Position numbers and translations under genes: made by a program
The notes under the pieces: model-generated
The model's input: only the letters and a program-made list of their open reading frames with translations
Database searches by the model: none
What the model was told of the DNA's origin: nothing
Shown here: positions 1 through 11,790 of the stretch, piece after piece
How positions within the stretch are numbered: the stretch's first letter is position 1
Layout of the letters: the number at the start of each line of letters is the position of its first letter
Assembly: GCA_036898135.1 (NCBI GenBank)
Contig: CM072525.1
Coordinates: 50,250,515 to 50,314,514, forward strand
DNA: 64,000 nt
Reading direction: 5' to 3'
Origin: Oncomelania hupensis
Lineage: Eukaryota > Mollusca > Gastropoda > Littorinimorpha > Pomatiopsidae

Positions 1-1177
1 TAGTTTAGTTAATGTTTCTCTTTCATTACTTTTTCTTTCCAATTAACTTTTGGTACGTTAATTGAAACTTTTAAAAAATGTATTGTGCTGTTTTATACTT
101 TGAGGTAGTCCTGCATTTTACTGGTTTCAGTTTTGTTGGGGTGGAAGTGGGGGTGGGGGGTGGTGAGGGGGAGTGGAAGTGTTGGTGTTGGGGGAAGAAA
201 GAAAAGTGTTTTGTTTCCCCTTTCTTACCTTTTTCATCTTCTATTTATTTACATAAATTGCTTTTCAGATTATATTTAACTTTAATTCTTTAAAAAAACA
301 AATGTCTATAAATTGCTTGTTCTTTAATTCATTTGTTTATTTGTCTTAAATAATTATTTTATTTAACGATGTTCCAGGTCTGACTCGTTAACTCTTCATT
401 ACAACGTTAAATGAAGCCTGAAATTTAATGCATTTATGATTTCAACGATAATGCGAATAAGCAGGAGTATTATTTTAATAAAATGGACTATGTGTAAAGG
501 TGTGATTAATAAAAACAATGGCAATCGAAATATTGTCATGTTTTGCTAAAGGTAATTTACGTTGAGTGCTTACTCTTAATCTCGCGTTTTGTTTATGATA
601 ATTTATGTTTTACCGCTTTTTGTTTTTGTGTTTGTTTTTTTTTTCTCAGAAAAGTGTTTGTAGAACCTCACCAAAATCTCGATTTCTTATTTGCCATTAT
701 ATCCTTTCTTTCTTCTTTCTGTTTTTATATCTGAAAATATTTTGGAATAGTCCGGAATTAGAACAAGTCAAATGTCGGTCTGTCAGTTCGTCGCTCCGAA
801 TTTGTTTTTTTTTTCTATTTAAAACACCTTTTATTAGTTTAAGTATAATTTTCAAAAAAGAAATCGACCGTTTTTAGTTATTTTTTAAAAATAAAAAATG
901 CAGACATTCATTGTTGCATTTTCTCAAACGGCAAAGTTCCTGATGTTTTCAGTTTCTATAAGCGCGTTTTGTACTGTATCTCAAATTGACTAAGTTGATT
1001 TTGATAAAGTTTGGTTTGCACATTTTTTTGCTTTTATCCCCCCTTTCTTTCTTTTTCGATTTAATAATTGTAATGACTACCTTTCTTAATATATATATTA
1101 TTTCTTTCTTCCAGTTTTGAGGGTTTTTTCTTTCGTATATTCCATTCGTTTACGTACGATCAGCATTTTCATGCATT

Positions 1178-1178
<1 letters not shown>
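1..1178. other. AT-rich DNA without a recognisable gene
   Basis: No open frame here has a recognisable domain or splice-bounded coding look. The sequence is AT-rich with short T and A runs and a G-rich patch near 138-200. Nothing else was seen. Confidence 0.6.
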
Positions 1179-1179
<1 letters not shown>

Positions 1180-1249
<70 letters not shown>

Positions 1250-1294
1250 CTCTCTCTCTCTCTTTTTCTCTCTGTCTTTCTTTCTCTCTCTCTC
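1180..1294. repeat. (CT)n microsatellite
   Basis: An uninterrupted TC dinucleotide array runs from about 1180 to 1246 and continues imperfectly to about 1294. Apparent open frames across it on both strands are Ser-Leu and Glu-Arg artefacts of the dinucleotide. Confidence 0.97.
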
Positions 1295-2429
1295 ATCACC
1301 TCCAGGACGACGAAAGGCAATGAAAGTGACAATGAAAAGAGCAATGAAAGTGACGGTGAGGGATCAAACGAACTGCGCGATATAAAACCGACAGTAAACG
1401 ACTGACACTGGCCCTCTAATCAGACCTACCCCTCCCTCACACTCCACCCTCCACACACACACACCACTCGCACTGCGCGCACGGGACAACTTTCCAACTG
1501 TGTGTGGGGATGGAAGAGAGGGGGGGGGGGGTCGGTGTTTCTGGTGTTCTTTTTCCAGAAGTGTTTGCGGCGGGTTCTTCAGCTCGTTCCAAACTCACCC
1601 CTTTTGTGTTGCCATGCTTGCGTGCGAGCGTGTGCGTGGGTGTATGTTTTGGCGCACGGATATAGAGAGAAGAGAAAGAGAGAGAGAGATGGGGAAGGAG
1701 AGAGACAGAGAGAAAGGAGGAAAGAGAAAGAGAGAGAGGGGGGAAGGGGAGTCCAAGTTCGGAAAATCGAGATGATAAAACTTATACCTAAAACGAAAGC
1801 ATAGAAACACTACAAGTCTCTAAATGGCTTCGTATATGAAGTAGTCGATAACAATAGCGAATTCGTATTCAAATTTCCTTAATTAATTGTTGGAGGGCAA
1901 AAGTAGCACCTCCCCTCTCCCCCCCACCCCTCCCTCATTATTAGAACAAAACCCTAAAACGTTGAAGTTCATGTGTTTGCATCGGACTTTCCTTTGGCCT
2001 CAGAAAGGTTTTACAACCGTTTGTCTTGTTACCTAATGTACTCTGGCATCACGCTTGATTGATTAGTCAAACATGGAAAACGAGCAAATGTCAGAGTTGA
2101 AATAACATTATGAGTGTCTTGGGAATCTTGAGTCCTCATCTGTACCTAGGTTACCCTAGTTTGGCAATTTCCTGTTAGAATAATTTGTAACTTTCCTTTA
2201 TTTCTATAGTTACTACATTGAACTAAATTAGGTGTACGTTGCTTTGTTTAGAATTAAATGTTAAATGGAATGTCAGTTCTTCCAAACCCAAAGATGATTT
2301 GTGTATGGTTCAACTCCAGAACTTAGCATCGCCTTAAATTGTCGGTGTGCGAGTGGTGGAATTTGTTTGTGGATACAGGGGTGGGGGTGGGGGTGGGATG
2401 GGATGGGGTATTTATTCTAAATCTACGAC
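1295..2429. other. Non-coding stretch with G-rich and purine-rich patches
   Basis: Contains a G-run near 1518-1530, a purine-rich GAGA-type patch at about 1663-1755, a C-rich patch near 1910-1935 and GGGTGG-type repeats near 2378-2406. No gene, domain or transposon end was recognised. Confidence 0.5.
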
Positions 2430-2440
2430 GTCAGTCATAT

Positions 2441-2514
2441 GAGAGATAAGTCTCCTCTCTGAAAATCCTTATCGGGAAGAGAGGGGACTATAAACTGATT
2501 AAAAAAAAAAAAAA
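2441..2514 (+). mobile_element. Mini-retroposon with hairpin core and poly-A tail (HTU type 2, copy 1)
   Basis: A unit of about 74 bp lies between perfect 11-bp direct repeats GTCAGTCATAT (2430-2440 and 2515-2525) and ends in a run of 14 A. Its 51-bp core (2450-2500) is identical to one at 30078-30128. The core folds into a hairpin: GTCTCCTCTCT pairs with AGAGAGGGGAC through one G-T wobble. Poly-A plus target duplication shows LINE-mediated insertion. It is too short for a tRNA-type promoter, so it may be a severely 5'-truncated LINE or SINE 3' end, or a small RNA retrocopy. Confidence 0.85.
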
Positions 2515-2595
2515 GTCAGTCATATCTGTGCTTTATACATACTCCAGCCATCACCTTCATTTCCCTACACAAACCTACCTTGAAACTAGCATCTC

Positions 2596-2806
2596 TCATA
2601 CACTCAACCCACCGATATATCTACCCATACACTAAACCCACCGATACATCTACCCATACACTAAACTCACCTATATATCTACCCATACACTAAACTCACC
2701 TATATATCTCCCATACACTAAACTCACCCATATATATCTACCCACACACTAAACCCACCCATAGATATCTACCCACACTCTAAACCCGCCGATACATCTA
2801 CCCACA
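2596..2806. repeat. Minisatellite, about 28-bp unit, about 7 copies
   Basis: The phrase CACTAAACYCACC followed by TATATCTACCCATA or a close variant recurs about every 28-29 bp. Copies differ by a few substitutions and one short deletion (near 2708). Confidence 0.9.
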
Positions 2807-4606
2807 CACCCTCCCGCCAACTTGCCCTTTCACCCGTGCATTATCTGCGGCAAACTGGGGGCTCTTTGAACCAAGAATTATATAGCTCCCACTCGCTCCC
2901 GCAATATAACCACACGCCCGAGCTTCCCCCCTCACGTTCAGCCAGCATGCCTTGCAGCTGAAGGGACATAACTCCGCCATAAAACCGCAGCGCTACAAGA
3001 GAGTCCTCTCCCCCGAAAATCTCCCGCCAAATGCAGGAGAGGGTGAAAGCACACGCGTCGGTCTCTTTCAACTTTCGCTTTCTGCCTCACCCGTCCCCAG
3101 CACAGCGGAAGAAAATAAAACCCAAAAATTAAAGATGATTATCAAATGGACGGGGCTCGTTCCATGTGACACATTTAGCGCAGGCCAAGCAATGCCCACT
3201 GATCAACAGTAGTAACTATTAAAAGAACAGTAACGGGAATAGGAATGAGGGTAGGAGGGGGGGTGTATCCTTCCACCATTGCTTCAACTTTCCTTCACTC
3301 TCCATGTTCATCAACGTCATTGTCGCTCTAATCCCCTATCAATATTAACGACCATTACATCTATATCCGCCCGTTTTCTTTCTGGTTTGCATCTAGTTCT
3401 CTACACCTAGTTCTTCTTTCGTCTACGTTTATTTTATTTATTTAAAAATGAAACATTATTATACAATTTTATGTACATCAGCTGCAATAGGTTTGTGTAC
3501 AAATTACTGGCTCTGCCAAATAAAAATCCAAATTGCGATTCATTTCTGTAACTTGTTCATGTGAAAGGAAGAGCAACGACTTCACTAGGGGGATGGGCAA
3601 ATTTCATCTGATGACTAAATGTTATATTTTTAATAAAAATAATAACTGTGTAAATGTGTGTAGTGTTGTCAGAGGTCTGAAAACAGCGGTTTATTTCCCC
3701 CCAATCACAAATATCTATCGCATATGATATAGGAGGAATTCTCGCTAAACATGCGACCTTGGCGCTGGCTCTATGTACCTGTATCAACTCAACATATTCT
3801 CATGACATTCAGATTGGCGTCAGCCACTTTCGGGCTGACTGCCTTTATAAGCTGACTAGCAGTTCAATGGCGACATAAGGCCTATTGAACTTTAACTGCA
3901 AATGTGCTGGCGTGAGTCACGTTTTGGTCATCCTCATCACCACCACCACCACCATCATCCTGACGGTATAGTTGTATGATAGGCGGACGTCGTTGCGCAA
4001 GGCATAGGGTCATAAAATTCATCTGCCATGCTGGATCAGTGTCCTGGCTGAGCTGAAATCAGTCACAACTTTTTCCCATCATGCACGGGGGCACAAATCA
4101 CCCGTCAGCCGTCGCGCGTCTTGTTGCAGTCACATCCGGGTCGCAGACGCCACCCCTAAGGTGATGGTCGCAAGGAACAAGGGGAGATTAGGCTCCAATA
4201 AAACGCACTCATTAAGCAGAGTAGTCTTTTCATGACGGGCAACGGTGAAGGTCATAAAGGGGGTCTTCTCGAAGGAGGGGGACAACAAAAAGCGTCCCAT
4301 ATCTGGCTGGCATCGCTCTTCTACAAGCGTGCACACGCTTGTTTGATGCCTCTGACTGTAGGGAGGCTGCCTTGATTCTTCCCTTGTAACAACAACATCC
4401 TCCTAGCAAGCGTTGAACTTAGCTCTGATTTCTCTCAAATGCAGCCAGCCAAGTTTCTTACACTTCCCAGCCCAAAGTAAAAAGATGTGCATAAACTCCT
4501 GACTTCATCGACACCCTACAAAGCTACCAAAGCCGGTAAGACAAAAGGACCCGTGAAAACAATTGCTGATAAGAGATTTAGTTTTAGGTTGATAAAATAG
4601 ACCCTG
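2807..4606. other. Non-coding stretch without recognised features
   Basis: Short open frames are present on both strands but none shows a domain, signal peptide or splice-consistent structure. A short (CCA/CAT) run lies at 3940-3960. No TIR, SINE or LINE signature was found. Confidence 0.5.
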
Positions 4607-4608
4607 CC

Positions 4609-4715
4609 CTACCTTACCTTACCTTACCTTACCTTACCTTACCTTACCTTACCTTACCTTACCTTACCCTACCTTACCTTACCTTACCTTACCTTACCTT
4701 ACCTTACCTTACCCT
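4609..4715. repeat. (CCTTA)n pentanucleotide satellite
   Basis: About 21 tandem copies of ACCTT/CCTTA with one ACCCT interruption near 4666. The reverse strand reads TAAGG, which differs from the telomeric units TTAGG and TTAGGG. Confidence 0.96.
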
Positions 4716-5253
4716 AGACAACAAAGACGCACACTTCAAGCCGCGTGATTCACTCAGAAATAGGGTCAAAGGTCATCCGGCTGTACCGTTAAACACAAGG
4801 GAAATAACTCTGTCAGAACCAAAATGGAACATTCAAACTTTAGCGGTTATTTGGAGCAACGAAAACCCACTTTATTATTATTGTATAATGCACTAGTACA
4901 ATTCGGATTTTAGGGTAAATCCGTTTGGGCCAAAAGTAAACAAAGTCTTTGAATTGGGGCCTTTGAAAGATATCCCAATAAAAGGCATGAGCTACAGTTT
5001 AGTAAGAATATCGGAAACATCCAAATTTCTCCCCAATATCCCCACTATCAACAGACTGACAGAGGCTTACGCCGCCTCTCCACCCGTTCTGCCGCAGGAT
5101 TGCATTTTTTCTTGAAGTAGTACGTCATCGCTTTCCCCGTTTCGAAGTGAACAAGAAGGGGAGACTGTAGCTCCAACTACGTGAGGTCTCCCGTTATAAT
5201 AGGTAGTCTTTGCGACCGCCATTACAAAAAGAGCCATTCGATATGCAGTACCT

Positions 5254-5300
5254 GTCCCCTATACGCTCCATGTGTCCGGGGACGTTAATCTACCTAACAA
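5254..5300 (+). repeat. Hairpin-tail motif (HTU type 1)
   Basis: GTCCCC (5254-5259) pairs with GGGGAC (5278-5283) around a loop containing TATACGC and TGTGTCC. GTTAATCTAC and an ACAACA tail follow. The same arrangement recurs at 9212, 17600-17706 (inverted, twice) and 38930-38967 (inverted). Confidence 0.75.
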
Positions 5301-5530
5301 CAACAGGTTAAACATGGTGATCGCACGGTGATAGATGGAAACTTGTCAGTTTCCCCACACTCCAGGAAAGCGTCCAGCAGTCTATTGAGCTCAGCTTCGC
5401 CCCTCATTTGTGTTGGCTGTTCTGCTGTCTTTTGAACTGTGATGCCCTCTTAGATCACAAAAAGCAGACCAAATCGTTCATTACTTCCTCCAATCAAGCG
5501 GAAAACATTCACTTCCCTTACCAACTCTTT

Positions 5531-6004
5531 TGGCACGGTTCCTTCTTCAAAGGCAACACTTTTCTTGGGGCAGTCCCCATAAAGAGCCCGTTGTAGCAAT
5601 ATCACTTGCTTCTACCACAGGACTAGTCTGTGCACGGACTTTAAAGATCCTGACGCTCATGTCCTAGATGGGTGAGTTCCAGCTACACTGGCACGGTTCC
5701 TTCTTCAAAGACAACACTTTTCTTGGGGCAGTCCCCATAAAGAGCCCGTTGTAGCAATATCACTTGCTTCTACCACAGGACTAGTCTGTGCACGGACTTT
5801 AAAGATCCTGACGCTCATGTCCTAGATGGGTGAGTTCCAGCTACACTGGCACGGTTCCTTCTTCAAAGACAACACTTTTCTTGGGGCAGTCCCCATAAAG
5901 AGCCCGTTGTAGCAATATCACTTGCTTCTACCACAGGACTAGTCTGTGCACGGACTTTAAAGATCCTGACGCTCATGTTCTAGACGGGAGAGTTCCAGCT
6001 ACAC
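5531..6004. repeat. Three tandem copies of a 158-bp unit
   Basis: Units begin with TGGCACGGTTCC at 5531, 5689 and 5847. Copies 1 and 2 are almost identical. Copy 3 diverges at its end (near 5975-6004), where the sequence runs on into Rep-C. The near identity indicates recent amplification. No reading frame is kept, since 158 is not a multiple of 3. Confidence 0.93.
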
Positions 6005-6200
6005 AAATACACTCAGGAAGCACGAGGTCTCTTCTTACCCATCCCCTGCATCCCATGATCGTGCTCAGTGGTCTGGACGTCAGACAGTGCACCTAAGGCA
6101 GCAAGTGCGCGCTTTGGGTGGCTGGAGTTAGATTCTGTATCGGCCTGCACCTTGAGCAGCTCTTGAGCCGGAAACAAAGATTAAATAAATAAGACCCCCA
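5985..6200 (+). repeat. Dispersed repeat Rep-C, plus-strand copy
   Basis: Shares ordered blocks with 56905-57135: GGACTTTAAAGATCCTGA, GCTCATG, a GTGCTCAGT..TCTGGA block, GGCTGGAGTTAGAT and a CTTGAGCAGCTCTTGAGCC-type end followed by AATAAATAA. Minus-strand pieces with the AGCTGCTCAAGGCGCTG block occur at 20505, 30655 and 59100. It looks like a SINE-like retroposon 3' region, but no A or B box was seen. Confidence 0.7.
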
Positions 6201-6210
6201 TCGTCACTAT

Positions 6211-6475
6211 CAGCAGCAGTGTCAATGTTGTCACCGTCATCAACATCGTCACTAACAGCAGCAGTGTCAACGTTGTCACCGTCATCAACATCGTCACTAT
6301 CAGCAGCAGTGTCAACGTTGTCACCGTCATCAACATCGTCACTAGCAGCAGCAGTGTCAACGTTGTCATCGTCATCAACATCGTCACTAGCAGCAGCAGT
6401 GTCAACGTTGTCACCGTCATCAACATCGTCACTAGCAGCAGCAGTGTCAACGCTGTCATCATCGTCAACATCGCC
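6211..6475. repeat. 45-bp minisatellite, about 6 copies
   Basis: Units start with CAGCAGCAGTGTC and repeat every 45 bp (6211, 6256 and so on). Because 45 is a multiple of 3, every frame stays open; the minus strand gives a 15-residue acidic repeat rich in Asp, Val, Thr and Ala. Differences between copies change amino acids (Gly/Asp, Ala/Asp/Val), so the frame is probably not selected. Confidence 0.92.
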
Positions 6476-6663
6476 CTTTGCAGCATCATTTTCGTCGTCG
6501 TCGTTTCCAGAACAAAAATAGAAAACCGAGAGAAGAGACGCCTCCTTATAAGCATCATACTTGCAGGCTCTTCTGCCTCCACACCCTTCAAATAAAGGTG
6601 ATGCCACAGTTTGATGAAAGAAGGTTTATTAGTAATGGATAATAGAACGATGGGAACCAAACC

Positions 6664-6772
6664 GAAGAAGAAGAAGAAGAAGAAGAAGAAGAAGAAGAAG
6701 AAGAAGAAGAACAACAACAACAACAACAACAACCACAACAGCAGCAACAACAACAACAACAACAACAACAAG
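6664..6772. repeat. (GAA)n followed by (CAA)n
   Basis: GAA units run to about 6710 and switch directly into CAA/AAC units with a few interruptions. Confidence 0.95.
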
Positions 6773-7492
6773 AAAAGTTTATTTATTGTGTTGGACTGTT
6801 AATGTTGAGGACTTTAAATGTAGACGAAAAGGAGAAGGATGAAGAGTAAAGGATGACATTTAGAAGAAATAAGACGAGGGATTAATTTAGATGGTTGAGG
6901 TTGCCAACTGCCAAAGAAAAGGGAAGAAGGAAAGGAGAATGTCATGGTCACACACCATTGGTACTTTCAAGCATGCACAAAAATTTGCGTCCCAGAACTT
7001 CTTACTAAAACGAACTGTCCGTCATCCACTAACTTTTTGATGACAGGGAGCTGGCGCGTGACCTTTTAAGCCTAACGTTCTGACAGAAAGTCGTTTCTTG
7101 CAGTTTTCATTCTACAGAAGATATTCCCTTTCTCTCTGCAACCCATATAATCACATCTTTTCCTCCTCTTTGCACAATGACTAACAAATACGATTGTTTT
7201 CCAACTTTTTATGAGGTCGCATAAACATTTTATGATGTAGCATAAAAGACCGAAGCGGGCTTCAGCCTCCTTAAAAAGAGAGTGACGTTTTACCCTTGAT
7301 GCCGAGTTAGTTCTCCTGAGTTTTCGTCACCAATTACAGAAATTGGGGTTTTTGTAATATTTTACTCAAATAAATGTGTAACCTGGGGGCATTCCGACCC
7401 ACATCCGCATTATTGAGGAAACAGCAATATGCAGCTCCTCCTCAGGACAAGAGGAACAACAACTGAACAATTTTGTCCCGTTTAAATTTATT
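6773..7492. other. Non-coding stretch, nothing recognised
   Basis: No domain-bearing frame, repeat family or transposon end was found. Confidence 0.5.
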
Positions 7493-7500
7493 GAGAGAGA

Positions 7501-7583
<83 letters not shown>
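7493..7583. repeat. (GA)n microsatellite
   Basis: Nearly pure GA dinucleotides over about 90 bp with one GGGA interruption at the left end. Confidence 0.97.
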
Positions 7584-7584
<1 letters not shown>

Positions 7585-8974
7585 TGTGACTTGTTTTGCG
7601 TCATCATATGTGTCATCGGTTCTTTTACGTCATTTTTCCCATCGTGTTCTTTTCGTTTTGTTTGTGTGTAGCTGATGAAGTGTAACAATTTACACGAAAT
7701 ATTCTAGTTTTGGTGTTCGTTTTTATCACAACCGTTTAAATTTATTCTCAGTCATTGCCAAAATGCAACATTTGTATTTATACAATTCGTATGCGTTTTG
7801 AATTTCTACCTTATCGCTTCACAAACCCAACATCAAACAAGTCCTATACTTTACTGTCGTTGTAATTTACCATAAAGTTTGAGCACTAGAGGTACTTCTC
7901 TTCTGCCAAGACTGAAAATGTTACAAATAGTCAGGGACCAAAGGCATTATTTTGAGAAAATGTCGCTATGAGTTTAAAAATCGTTATACAGACATCATCA
8001 TACAAGAAAGTTTAGGTAAGAAAACTAAAACTGCTCTTCCGAATGGTGTACCTAGCCCAGTCCGGAAGAAGGACTTTGGGGAAGAGCATCTCTCTTTGTC
8101 TGTTCCTTATTGGAAAGTTGCGTCCTTTGTCCTAGTCTTATTGGAAAGATGCGCCTCTTCGGCCAGTCTTCCTTGTTATTGGAAAGTTGCGTCCCTTTGG
8201 ATAGAGCTTAGAGAGTTGTGCATAAAGTGTCAGACGTTACGCTGATCACAGGGCGATGTATGGACAGGTTGACGGCTGTAAAATGTACGCCTCCTCCGCA
8301 ACCAAGGACAAGGTGAGCCCAGCCAATGCCGGCCATTCAATGGGCTGACCTGTACGTGGGTCGAACTTTTATTTTTCTGCATCCATCTCATCAGCAAGAC
8401 ACGTTTTTAAAAAGGTTAAAAGAAATAAAACACGACAGATTATAAAATCCTCTATACACGTATCTGGCTAAAACGCTTCCATGTATTACAATAAAATGTG
8501 AAAGAAGAACAATTGGGGTTTAAATGCTACCCCATAGATTCCCAACTTTTAATAAGGTTTTGGGCACAGCAGCTGTAGTGTAAAGTGGAAGGTTTCCTGT
8601 AGCAGCGAACCACCATTGAAAACCATAACTTTCACAGTGTTACGTTTGAGACGCGCACGATAGATCCGATCGTTTTGTTTTGCTTTGATATGATTTTGCC
8701 TTGTAGTTAGAAGAAGCTTTGTATAATGTTGATGGTTTTCGTTGGTCGATATTATTGGAGACTTTTCTAGGGTTGCTTGTTTACTATCGATCGAAGCATC
8801 TAGATAAAATCCACTAGTAGCTAAGAGATTCTTCTAACCTAAATAAAGTTATATGACGTAAGACAGTGCATAGTTCCGGTGACGAAGTTTATTGTGATTG
8901 GCTGTAATTGCGTCACGCTGGAATGTTCGAATTGTCTAGAGTATAGAGAGACTATATAAGTGCCGCACTGTTTA
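7584..8974. other. Non-coding stretch with a short irregular repeat
   Basis: The phrase TTATTGGAAAGTTGCGTCC recurs imperfectly three times in 8105-8200. No gene was recognised. The first HTU/SINE cluster begins just downstream. Confidence 0.5.
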
Positions 8975-8985
8975 AAAGAGGGGAG

Positions 8986-9179
8986 GAGGGGCCGGGTAGC
9001 TCAGTTGGTAAGAGCGTCTTGCTAGTAACCGAAAGGTCGCTGGTTCGAATCCCGGATTGGTCAACGTGTGATCATATTATTTTCCCCTTTACCAACAACT
9101 GGCCCGCTGGTGTCAGTATAAATCGGTCCAGTAGTCACCTATATGCGAAAGTGTCGTGTGACTATAATCTACAAACAAC
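8986..9179 (+). mobile_element. SINE-A copy 1 (tRNA-derived SINE)
   Basis: The head carries a Pol III A box (TAGCTCAGTTGG) and B box (GGTTCGAATCC) in tRNA spacing, followed by a body of about 120 bp. It ends in a stem-loop (GTCAC pairing with GTGAC around TATATGCGAAAGTGTC) and a short ACAACA tail. Direct repeats AAAGAGGGGAG flank it (8975-8985 and 9180-9190). The acceptor arms pair only through wobbles and the anticodon arm is poor, so this is a SINE head and not a working tRNA. Copies at 31139, 50432, 54108 and 63963 define the family, about 195 bp long. Confidence 0.92.
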
Positions 9180-9190
9180 AAAGAGGGGAG

Positions 9191-9267
9191 AATCAAGTGG
9201 TGGTTCACCCGTCCCCTATACGCTTAATGTGTCCGGGGACGTAAATTTTACTTTAAAAAAAAAAAAG
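9191..9267 (+). mobile_element. Hairpin-tailed retroposed unit (HTU type 1) with poly-A
   Basis: Lies directly after SINE-A copy 1. It contains GTCCCC pairing with GGGGAC around TATACGC..TGTGTCC, then an AT-rich linker and about 12 A. A third copy of the target sequence, AAGAGGGGAG (9268-9277), closes it. The unit is therefore bounded by the same target repeat as the SINE to its left. Confidence 0.75.
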
Positions 9268-9277
9268 AAGAGGGGAG

Positions 9278-10643
9278 TGGAAAAAGTGATTGAAAGAGAT
9301 TTGTGATGCAGTTGTTGATGTATGCCGAATAAAGTTGGAAAACTTCATACGACTCCTGCCTTGTTGCTGAGTGAACAGGTTGCGTGGATAAACGAATCTG
9401 AGTTACATTTATCAGGATTCAAGCATCGGGGCTTAATCAACTACTGATTTAAAAAAAACAAAAACTAACAACAGTGTAACACCCAGTGCCACTCTCTTAC
9501 TGTAGTGTGCAATATGGTGTTAAACATGTGTATTAGTTGTATTTTGTTAGCCATCTTGATAAGACAGTTTCGTCAGGCGTTACAAGGCAGCTGAGGCGTA
9601 AAGTCTATTTTATTGTCTACACATCACTGAAAACAAGTTATTTCCATTATGACATCATTTTTTGAAGAAGATGAACCGCATATTAAAAGATTGTCTATAA
9701 TCTAATTCACGTTATAATTCTCGGTAAAGCTGTCATAAAACCCACATTGCTTAGAATGACTATAGAATGCAAGGATTAGGGGGAAAAAATTAAATGAAAG
9801 TATTCCCCACCGTTGCCTTCAAATTGTAACAACTAAATAACAGACGACGAAATAAAGGAAGAAATAAAGGAGATCAAATGCAGAAGACTACAATTGTTCT
9901 CAGTACTTGTATTTCGCTAAATGCTCCATCAGGAGTGACAAACAACTCAACTAATAAATTAACTAACTAAATAATTTAGTTTATATCTAAAGTGTTAGTA
10001 TTATGATGCCAGTACGAGCGCCACAAAGGGCATCCCATAACAGTAATGTTTATATATAAACACAAACTATCACATCATTTGACGTGTTCAAGTGAAAGAA
10101 AAGGGGACGAGAAAACAAGAACGATAATGATGATGATCATGGCAAAGAAGAGTTGAAGACGATGACAGAAATTTGACAGGGATATCTATACGACAAACAA
10201 TTGATCATATGGAAGAATCCCCGTTGTAAAATATTTATTTTATGAAAGTGGGAAATAAAAACACGGGGAAAAAAATAATATTTTACAAAAGGAATGACAT
10301 ATGATAGGCTAATGCTACTTCTGGTGGTTTCATGGCTGATGCTGAGGAAGAAGACAAGACAACACTAACAAGGAGGATGAGGATCGTTAAGAACTAATTT
10401 ATACAGTAAATCAATTATTTCATTGAAGAAATTGCCGACAAATCAACAGCAATACATAACGATGTTTCCTGAACTTCTTGTGCTGCTCAGTCGGAGTATT
10501 TGTGGTCTCCAGAATCGAAAGTGTTAGTCCCGACCTTCTAGGTATATGTCGCACACCAAATACTGTAGACCATCCTGCTATGCTGTTCCAGACACTCTGG
10601 ACCCGACTGACCTTGTGTGAGTAAGGGCAATTAGTCATCTCAA
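9278..10643. other. Non-coding stretch, nothing recognised
   Basis: AT-rich sequence without a supported gene or repeat family. The left end of the nested hAT element starts at 10644. Confidence 0.5.
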
Positions 10644-10720
10644 CACAGGCGGCGGAAGCGGGGGGGCAAGGGGGGCACTGGCCCCCTCCAGAAAAATATT
10701 GGGGGGGCAAACCTATACAT

Positions 10721-11790
10721 TTGCCCCCCCAATATTCAGCCCCTCAAAAAACATTATTTGAAGGTTCAAACCAATATATTCCCCCTTTCTCTGGACTGAT
10801 GCAAGTTAACAATATCTGTGCTGAGACCATTTTCAAAGCACTGAAGGATTGCTTGATCAGGCTTGACTTGCCAGTGCAAAACTGTAGGGGCCAGGCCTAC
10901 GACGGGGCGAGTAATTTTCAGGGTCATGTGTCAGGAGTTGCAAAAAGATTCAAAGATGAGATCCTTGCTGTGACTGAAGAGTTGGCGTCAGTTCTTCAAA
11001 GAAAACAAACGACTTGTGATGATGCAGTAAACGCTGCTGACATTTGTCTGAGAACACTGGAAAGCATGCGGCATGAAGATTGTTATGAGACATTTTTTGC
11101 TGACATCACAACGAAAGCTGCAAATTTGTGTGATGAGCCCTGCGTTCCTACACAGAAGCAGCCTCCACGAAGACTGGACGATGGCTCACAGGGTCACAGC
11201 TACTCTTGTCCATCTGCTTACTGCAGACAGCAATACTGTGAGGCCATTGACAACATCAAAGAACATTTAAAGAGCCGGTTTGATCAAATAGCTCTCGACT
11301 TACCAAGGAAAATTTAAGTTCTTCTAAGTGATGGAGCAGCAGGGAAGAGACCAAAAATTCCTCAAGAAATCAAAGATACATATTCCGCTGACATCGACTT
11401 GGACAGACTCAAAACTCAGCTAGAATCCTCCCACATGCACTGGGTGACACCAGGAGGTGGCTAACTCTAGGATCACCATATTCCAAGCACTGCCGGATGA
11501 ACTGAAAGCTTCTGACACTGTGCGACGGATGCTGAGTGAAGTGGATAAACTTCTCAGACTGTACTTCACCATCCCAACCACAACAGGCAACGGCTGAACG
11601 CAGTTTTTGAGCCCTAAAGCGGGTAAAAACATACCTTTGGGCAACGATGACACAGGAGCGTCTAAATAAATGTCTTATAATGCATGTGTTCAAAGACAAA
11701 GTAGATCAACTAGACCTAGCGCAAACTGCTTACGAATTTATCAATACAAATGAACGCCATAAGGCATACTTTGGAAAATTAACGGTGTAA
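10721..11790 (+). pseudogene. Broken hAT-family transposase (ZMYM1/DUF4371-like) of the outer element
   Basis: The first open part (10721-11317) contains a segment typical of DUF4371/ZMYM1-like transposases: an NNICAETIFKALKDCL stretch, then CRGQAYDGASNFQG around residues 55-68. This belongs to the catalytic core. A premature stop lies at 11315-11317. The same frame continues to about 11463, then shifts. The C-terminal hAT dimerisation region (TAERSF..ALKRVKTYL type) follows in another frame at about 11575-11790 with an internal stop near 11608, and the natural stop is TAA at 11788-11790. Compared with full-length relatives of 600-800 residues, the N-terminal zinc finger and much of the middle are missing. 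The copy cannot make active transposase. Confidence 0.88.

Noticed and set aside
2596..2806. CRISPR-like regular repeats
   Set aside because: Units are tandem without unique spacers, in eukaryotic DNA; this is a minisatellite.
4609..4715. Possible interstitial telomere repeat
   Set aside because: The unit is TAAGG/CCTTA, not TTAGG or TTAGGG.
6128..6607. 159-codon acidic protein on the minus strand
   Set aside because: The frame rests on a 45-bp minisatellite whose copies differ by replacement changes. No domain or splice context.
9001..9065. Apparent tRNA gene with A and B boxes
   Set aside because: Acceptor pairing relies on wobbles, the anticodon arm is poor, and the sequence continues into a SINE body with target duplications. 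It recurs five times.
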